Shown here: one piece after another, positions 60,018-64,000 of the stretch
How the letters are laid out: every line of letters starts with the position of its first letter
How positions within the stretch are numbered: the first letter of the stretch is position 1
Assembly (NCBI RefSeq): GCF_019083965.1
Contig: NZ_JAHRCY010000009.1
Coordinates: 1-64,000, forward strand
DNA from: Catellatospora tritici
Lineage (GTDB): Bacteria; Actinomycetota; Actinomycetes; Mycobacteriales; Micromonosporaceae
Direction of reading: 5' to 3'
Length of the DNA: 64,000 bases
Translations under genes and position numbers: made by a program
Notes under the pieces: model-generated
The model's database searches: none
Told to the model about the DNA's origin: nothing
What the model saw: the letters and a program-made list of their open reading frames with translations, nothing else

Positions 60018-60151
60018 CCGATGCCTCACCCATCCGTCCATATCGGTGCCTGTCCACCGTGACCATGCTGCCATGTCGTGGTGAGGTTCCCCGCCCGCGT
60101 CGGTGCGCACCGGTCCGTACCGGCCGCACGGGCGCGTGGCACACTGCCGTG

Positions 60152-61792
60152 ATGCGCAGCGAACCTACGCCCACGCCCACCGAGGACCTCGACCGGCTGC
60201 GGGAGGTGGCGCGGCGGGTGTTCGGCTGGCCGTCGCTGCGGCCCGCGCAGGAAGAGGCGATGGCGCAGGTCATGGCCGAGCGCGACACGCTCGTGGTCTC
60301 CCCCACCGGCTCGGGCAAGTCGGCGATCTACCAGGTGCCCGCGATGTTGGTCGGCGGCCCGACCATCGTGGTGTCGCCGCTCATCGCCCTGCAGCGCGAC
60401 CAGGTGCAGCGCCTGCTGGAGCACGGCGCCGCCGACGCGCACGTGGTCAACTCTTCCCGCTCGGACAGCGCGAACGCGGCCGCGTTCGCGGCGCTGCGGG
60501 CGGGCACGGCCGAGTTCCTGTTCCTGGCACCCGAGCAGTTGGCCAAGGACGAGGTGGTGGCCGAGCTGGCCGAGGCGAAGCCGTCGCTGTTCGTGGTGGA
60601 CGAGGCGCACTGCGTCTCGTCCTGGGGGCACGACTTCCGGCCCGACTACCTGCGGCTGGGCGAGGTCGTGGCCCGGCTCGGGCACCCGACCGTGCTCGCG
60701 CTGACCGCGACCGCGTCGCCGCCGGTGCGCGCCGACATCGTCGAGCGGCTGGGCATGCGCGACGCGCTGGAGCTGGTGAAGGGCTTCGACCGACCCAACA
60801 TCCGGTTGGAGGTCTCCCGCGAGATCACCGAGCGGGAGAAGCGCCGCGAGCTCGTCGACCGGATCATCGCCCTGGACCCGCCCGGCCTGCTCTACGTGCA
60901 GACCCGCGCCGAGACCGAGGAGTACGCGCAGGCGCTGACCGAGGCCGGTGAGGAGGCGTACGCCTACCACGCCGGGCTGTCGGCCCCGGAGCGGGCGCGG
61001 GTGCACGACGCGTTCCTCGCCTCCGACCGGGTCATCGTGGTCGCCACCTCCGCATTCGGCATGGGCATCGACAAGCCGGGGGTACGGTTCGTCGTGCACG
61101 CCGCGCCCGCCGAGTCGCTGGACTCGTACTACCAGCAGATCGGCCGCGCGGGCCGCGACGGCGACCCGGCCACGGCCGTGCTCTACTTCCGCCCCGAGGA
61201 CCTGCGCCTGCCGCGCTTCTTCTCCTCCGGCACCGTCGACGAGGAGCTGCTGACCTTGGTCGCCACCGCGCTGCGGGCCGCGGACAGGCCGGTGGACATC
61301 GACGACCTCGTCGCCGAACTGGACGTCACCCGGGCCCGGATCACCCGCGCCGCCAACCTGCTGCAGCAGGCCGAGGCGCTGACCTCCGGCCCCGAGGGCC
61401 TGCGCTGGTCCGGCGGCACGCCGGAGCAGGCCGTCGCGGCCGCCGCGCAGGAGGCCGAGCAGCAGCGGACCATCGAGCTGACCCGCGTCGAGATGATGCG
61501 GGGGTACGCCGAGACCGACGACTGCCGCCGCCAGTTCCTGCTCGGCTACTTCGGCGAGCAGCTGCCCGGCCTGTGCGGCAACTGCGACACCTGCGCCGCC
61601 GGGACCGCGCAGGACGACGCGGGCACCGACGGCGAGTTCGCGGTGCAGGCGCCGGTGCGGCACGCCGAGTGGGGCCCCGGCATCGTCATGCGCACCGAAC
61701 CCGACCGGATCACGGTGCTGTTCGACGAGGTCGGCTACCGCACCCTGTCGCTGAAGGCGGTCCGCGCCCGCAACCTGCTCACCCTCGACTAG
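60152..61792 (+). CDS. RecQ-family DNA helicase
   Basis: 546 residues. Walker A is SPTGSGKSAIYQVPA, the DExH box VVDEAHCVSSWGHDFRPDY, motif V TSAFGMGIDKPGVRFVVH and motif VI QQIGRAGRDG. The zinc domain has C-R-R-Q-F-LLGYFGE then CGNCDTC. A C-terminal SH3-like segment (HAEWGPGIVMRTEPDRITVLFDEVGYRTL) resembles the tail of other repair helicases. It unwinds recombination and repair intermediates. The start is ATG 60152, with GTG 60149 as an option. Its end overlaps the convergent sigma gene by 14 bp. Confidence 0.92.
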   Translation: MRSEPTPTPTEDLDRLREVARRVFGWPSLRPAQEEAMAQVMAERDTLVVSPTGSGKSAIYQVPAMLVGGPTIVVSPLIALQRDQVQRLLEHGAADAHVVNSSRSDSANAAAFAALRAGTAEFLFLAPEQLAKDEVVAELAEAKPSLFVVDEAHCVSSWGHDFRPDYLRLGEVVARLGHPTVLALTATASPPVRADIVERLGMRDALELVKGFDRPNIRLEVSREITEREKRRELVDRIIALDPPGLLYVQTRAETEEYAQALTEAGEEAYAYHAGLSAPERARVHDAFLASDRVIVVATSAFGMGIDKPGVRFVVHAAPAESLDSYYQQIGRAGRDGDPATAVLYFRPEDLRLPRFFSSGTVDEELLTLVATALRAADRPVDIDDLVAELDVTRARITRAANLLQQAEALTSGPEGLRWSGGTPEQAVAAAAQEAEQQRTIELTRVEMMRGYAETDDCRRQFLLGYFGEQLPGLCGNCDTCAAGTAQDDAGTDGEFAVQAPVRHAEWGPGIVMRTEPDRITVLFDEVGYRTLSLKAVRARNLLTLD

Positions 61793-63446
61793 GCAGCCGG
61801 GAGCCGAGGATGCCGAAGATGGCGCCGCAGCCCGGCGGACGGTAGTCGAAGCCGTCGGTCAGGCGGAGCACCACGGTGCCGGGCAGCGAGTCGGCCGGGG
61901 TTCGCCTGATCGCCGCGCCGTCGTTCCACAGCAGCTCGTCACCTCGGTAGCAGATCGGACTCGCGACCGCCCCCGCGACGCCGGGTAGGTCCAGCCGCCG
62001 CAGGACCTGCCCGTCCGCCAGCGAGAACTCGAGCACGCCGGCCTGCTCGGTGCCGACATACCAGTCCGGGTTCTCGCCCGCGGGGCGCCGGAAGAAGACG
62101 ACCGCGCCGATCCCGCCGGACCGGGCGAGGACCGCGCGCCGCCCCCAGGTCAGCAGGTGCACGAAGCCCGTGTCGTCGTTGTCGGTCACCAAGGCGAGAT
62201 CCTCGTGGTCACCCAGGTGCGCGGTGGCGTCCACCCGCAGCTCCCGGGCGGCGCCGGTCGCCGGGGTGAACACCTTCAGCGTCAGCCGCGTCGAGGGCTG
62301 GCCCTTGTGGTACGAGCTGAGCAGCAGTTCCCCGCTGTCGAGCACCGCCACGGCGGTGGCGACCGCTTCGTAACCGAAGCCCCGGACGCCCAGATCGCCC
62401 ATGGACACCAGCTTGCCGTCCGCCGAGGAGGCCGCAAGGGGGACGGCGAACATCCAGTTACCCGACGGTGACCACAGGATCTGTGCGAAAGCCCCCAGGA
62501 TCGGATGCTCCGCCGTGCCGGTCAGGTCACGCAGGACGATCCCGACCTCTGTTCTGGTCACCAGCCACCGGCCGTCTGGCGAGAGGTCGAACCCGCCGTG
62601 CGACGCTCCCGGGACCTTCCACCAGCTGCCGTCCTCGGTCACCAGATAGCTGCCCACCGACATCCGCACCTGGCCGATGCCCTCGTAGGCGGGTAGCGGT
62701 GCTGCCTGAAGCCTGCGGTCCGGGACCGCGGTGGGCAGGCTCGGCAGCGGTGGCAGCGGCGTCGGCGAGGGTGAGGGCGAGGTCGACGGCGGGAGCGGAT
62801 GCCGTCCGGGCAGTCCGGCCCACAGGAGGGTCGCCGCCACCAGCAGCGGCACCAGGATGAGCGCGGCCGCGCCCGCGATCGTGGCGACCTTGCGACGGCG
62901 GGCGGCGGCGACGGCGGCCGGCCCGTCGGCGTACTGGCCGGCCTGCTCGGCGTAGAGGGGCAGCGCCTCGCGCAGGCGTACCAGGGCGTCGTGGGTGTTG
63001 CGTTTGACCGCTCCGACCGAACAGCCGATCACCGAGGCGGTCTCGGCCTCCGACAGGTCCTCGTAGAAGCGCAGCACCACGGCCGCCCGCTGCCGCGGCG
63101 ACAGCCTGCCCAGGGCGTGGCCGAGCGCGATCCGGTCGACGATCCGCTGCTCGTGGCCCGGCACCGCGACGTCGGGCACCTCCGGGATCGGACTGGCCGG
63201 GCGACGCCGCCACCACGAGATCCGCTCGTTGACCATGATCCGCCGGACGTACGCCTCCGGCTCACCGCCCGCGCAGATGCGCCGCCACCGCGCCGCCGCC
63301 TTGGCCAGCGCCGCCTGCACCAGGTCCTCCGCCGCGTGGTGCTCTCCCGTCAACAGGAAAGCCGTACGCGACAGCGCCCCACCCCGTGCCACCACGAACT
63401 CCTGGAACCCGTCGAACCTGTCCACCCGCCACCTCCACTGATCCAC
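61779..63446 (-). CDS. ECF sigma factor (SigE-like) fused to a membrane helix and a propeller-like domain
   Basis: 555 residues. Residues 1-170 are sigma region 2 (LSRTAFLLTGEHHAAEDLVQAALAKAAARW) and region 4 (LSPRQRAAVVLRFYEDLSEAETASVIGCSVGAVKRNTHDAL). Then come a membrane helix (VATIAGAAALILVPLLVAATLLWAGL), a Pro/Ser linker and about 300 residues of beta-rich repeats (FDLSPDGRWLVTRTEVG, ILWSPSGNWMFAV) like a beta-propeller outside the membrane. No separate anti-sigma gene is adjacent, so the tethered sensor may control the sigma part directly. Confidence 0.88.
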   Translation of the reverse strand: MDQWRWRVDRFDGFQEFVVARGGALSRTAFLLTGEHHAAEDLVQAALAKAAARWRRICAGGEPEAYVRRIMVNERISWWRRRPASPIPEVPDVAVPGHEQRIVDRIALGHALGRLSPRQRAAVVLRFYEDLSEAETASVIGCSVGAVKRNTHDALVRLREALPLYAEQAGQYADGPAAVAAARRRKVATIAGAAALILVPLLVAATLLWAGLPGRHPLPPSTSPSPSPTPLPPLPSLPTAVPDRRLQAAPLPAYEGIGQVRMSVGSYLVTEDGSWWKVPGASHGGFDLSPDGRWLVTRTEVGIVLRDLTGTAEHPILGAFAQILWSPSGNWMFAVPLAASSADGKLVSMGDLGVRGFGYEAVATAVAVLDSGELLLSSYHKGQPSTRLTLKVFTPATGAARELRVDATAHLGDHEDLALVTDNDDTGFVHLLTWGRRAVLARSGGIGAVVFFRRPAGENPDWYVGTEQAGVLEFSLADGQVLRRLDLPGVAGAVASPICYRGDELLWNDGAAIRRTPADSLPGTVVLRLTDGFDYRPPGCGAIFGILGSRLPSRG

Positions 63447-63496
63447 ACGCGGCCGCGACGCTCCAGGTTGGGGGGTGCCGGGCAGGTGGCCGCACG

Positions 63497-64000
63497 CTAC
63501 CGTCCGGGCGCCACCCGGGCCAGGTAGTCGGCCAGGTCCCCCTCCGAGTCGGTGGTGACGCCCAGGTAGCCGTCGGGGCGCACCAGGTGGAACGCGTGAC
63601 CGCCGTAGCCGCCGCGGAGGCTGCCGGGTCGCACCACGTGCACCCGTACGCCCTCGGGGGCGGTCACCGGGCGGGTGGCCAGCAGGGTGAAGTGCGGCCC
63701 TCGGAACAGGTCGAACAGCCGCACCGGGGTCCCGTCGACCAGGCGGGCGCGGCCGTCAGGGGCCCGCTCGCCGCCGCGCTCGCCGACCGCGAGCGGGCCG
63801 CCCCGGTAGTTGAGCAGCAACTGGCCGGTCTCCTCATCGCGCTTGAGCGCCTTGCGGGCGCCCTTGTTCGCCTGGTCGAGCAGGCGGGTGGACAGGCCGA
63901 GGATGCTCGCCGCGACCGGCATCCGCTCCTGCTCGTAGGTGTCCAGCAGCGACTCCGGCGCCCCACCCAGGACCGCCCCGAGCTTCCAGCCCAGGTTGTA
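63497..64000 (-). CDS. FAD-dependent aromatic hydroxylase, C-terminal part
   Basis: The 5' end lies beyond the window. The frame from base 64000 reads YNLGWKLGAVLGGAPESLLDTYEQER, the typical end of the FAD domain in PHBH-like hydroxylases of the PgaE/rifampicin-monooxygenase kind. A thioredoxin-like C-terminal domain follows (LFDLFRGPHFTLLATRPV, then VRPDGYLGVTT). Such enzymes hydroxylate polyketides, rifamycins or aromatic rings. The product cannot be placed without the N-terminus. Confidence 0.85.
   Translation of the reverse strand, partial: YNLGWKLGAVLGGAPESLLDTYEQERMPVAASILGLSTRLLDQANKGARKALKRDEETGQLLLNYRGGPLAVGERGGERAPDGRARLVDGTPVRLFDLFRGPHFTLLATRPVTAPEGVRVHVVRPGSLRGGYGGHAFHLVRPDGYLGVTTDSEGDLADYLARVAPGR

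Noticed and set aside
1..64000. CRISPR array associated with the Cas3 fragment or TnpB
   Set aside because: No regularly spaced direct repeats with unique spacers were found anywhere in the window; the only close tandem repeats are 15-20 bp without spacers.

Overview
This is very GC-rich DNA with GTG and TTG starts, many 4-bp ATGA or GTGA gene overlaps, intergenic palindromes and secreted plant-polymer enzymes. It looks like a chromosomal segment of a filamentous actinobacterium, most likely Micromonosporaceae (Actinoplanes, Catellatospora or Micromonospora type). That family call comes from gene style and repeats, not from a marker gene. No rRNA, tRNA or CRISPR array was seen.

0-13.6 kb is an accessory region. 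It holds the 3' end of a TnpB gene, a metallophosphoesterase, a TetR-class repressor with two tetO-like operators beside an MDR oxidoreductase, a secreted Ca-motif protein, a methyltransferase, a CHAP/FN3 wall-hydrolase-like protein, a stranded N-terminal piece of a Cas3-type helicase, a pectate lyase-pectinesterase fusion, a membrane protein and a DUF6193-like protein.

13.6-20.7 kb and 28.6-52.9 kb appear to be one catabolic locus split by a 20.9-28.5 kb insert. The core is a nearly gapless run at 43721-52095. It encodes a nitrilase-fold amidase, a red chlorophyll catabolite reductase (RCCR)-like protein, a chlorophyllase-like hydrolase, a Rieske oxygenase of the pheophorbide a oxygenase/vanillate demethylase type, a second RCCR-like protein, a calycin-like protein, an SDR closely resembling plant chlorophyll b reductase NOL/NYC1, a membrane protein and an Asp/Glu-racemase-superfamily enzyme. 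A second, secreted chlorophyllase-like hydrolase and a paralogue of the membrane protein lie at 31.9-33.7 kb beside an IclR regulator. Around them are a hydantoinase/imidase, a family III CoA-transferase, a cyclase-family hydrolase, an MmgE/PrpD protein, a CitE-like lyase, a thiolase with a DUF35 partner, a flavin reductase fusion, an acyl-CoA dehydrogenase, two aldehyde dehydrogenases, a PEP-mutase/isocitrate-lyase-type lyase and an FAD hydroxylase. My hypothesis is a bacterial chlorophyll catabolic locus: ester hydrolysis and b-to-a reduction, macrocycle opening, bilin reduction, then imide and maleate products fed through CoA esters to central metabolism. Related GAAAC-N3-GTTTC palindromes before five of its transcription units suggest one IclR regulon.

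The 20.9-28.5 kb insert holds a 1285-residue WD40-KAP NTPase, an ArsB/SLC13-type permease, a small protein, a protein with a possible Cys-His-Asp triad and a zinc-ribbon membrane protein. 53-64 kb is ordinary actinobacterial content: two secreted lipases, a DUF2855 protein, an APC permease, a coupled metallophosphoesterase-phosphopantetheinyl transferase pair, a RecQ helicase, an ECF sigma factor fused to a membrane-anchored propeller-like domain, and the end of an FAD aromatic hydroxylase running off the window.
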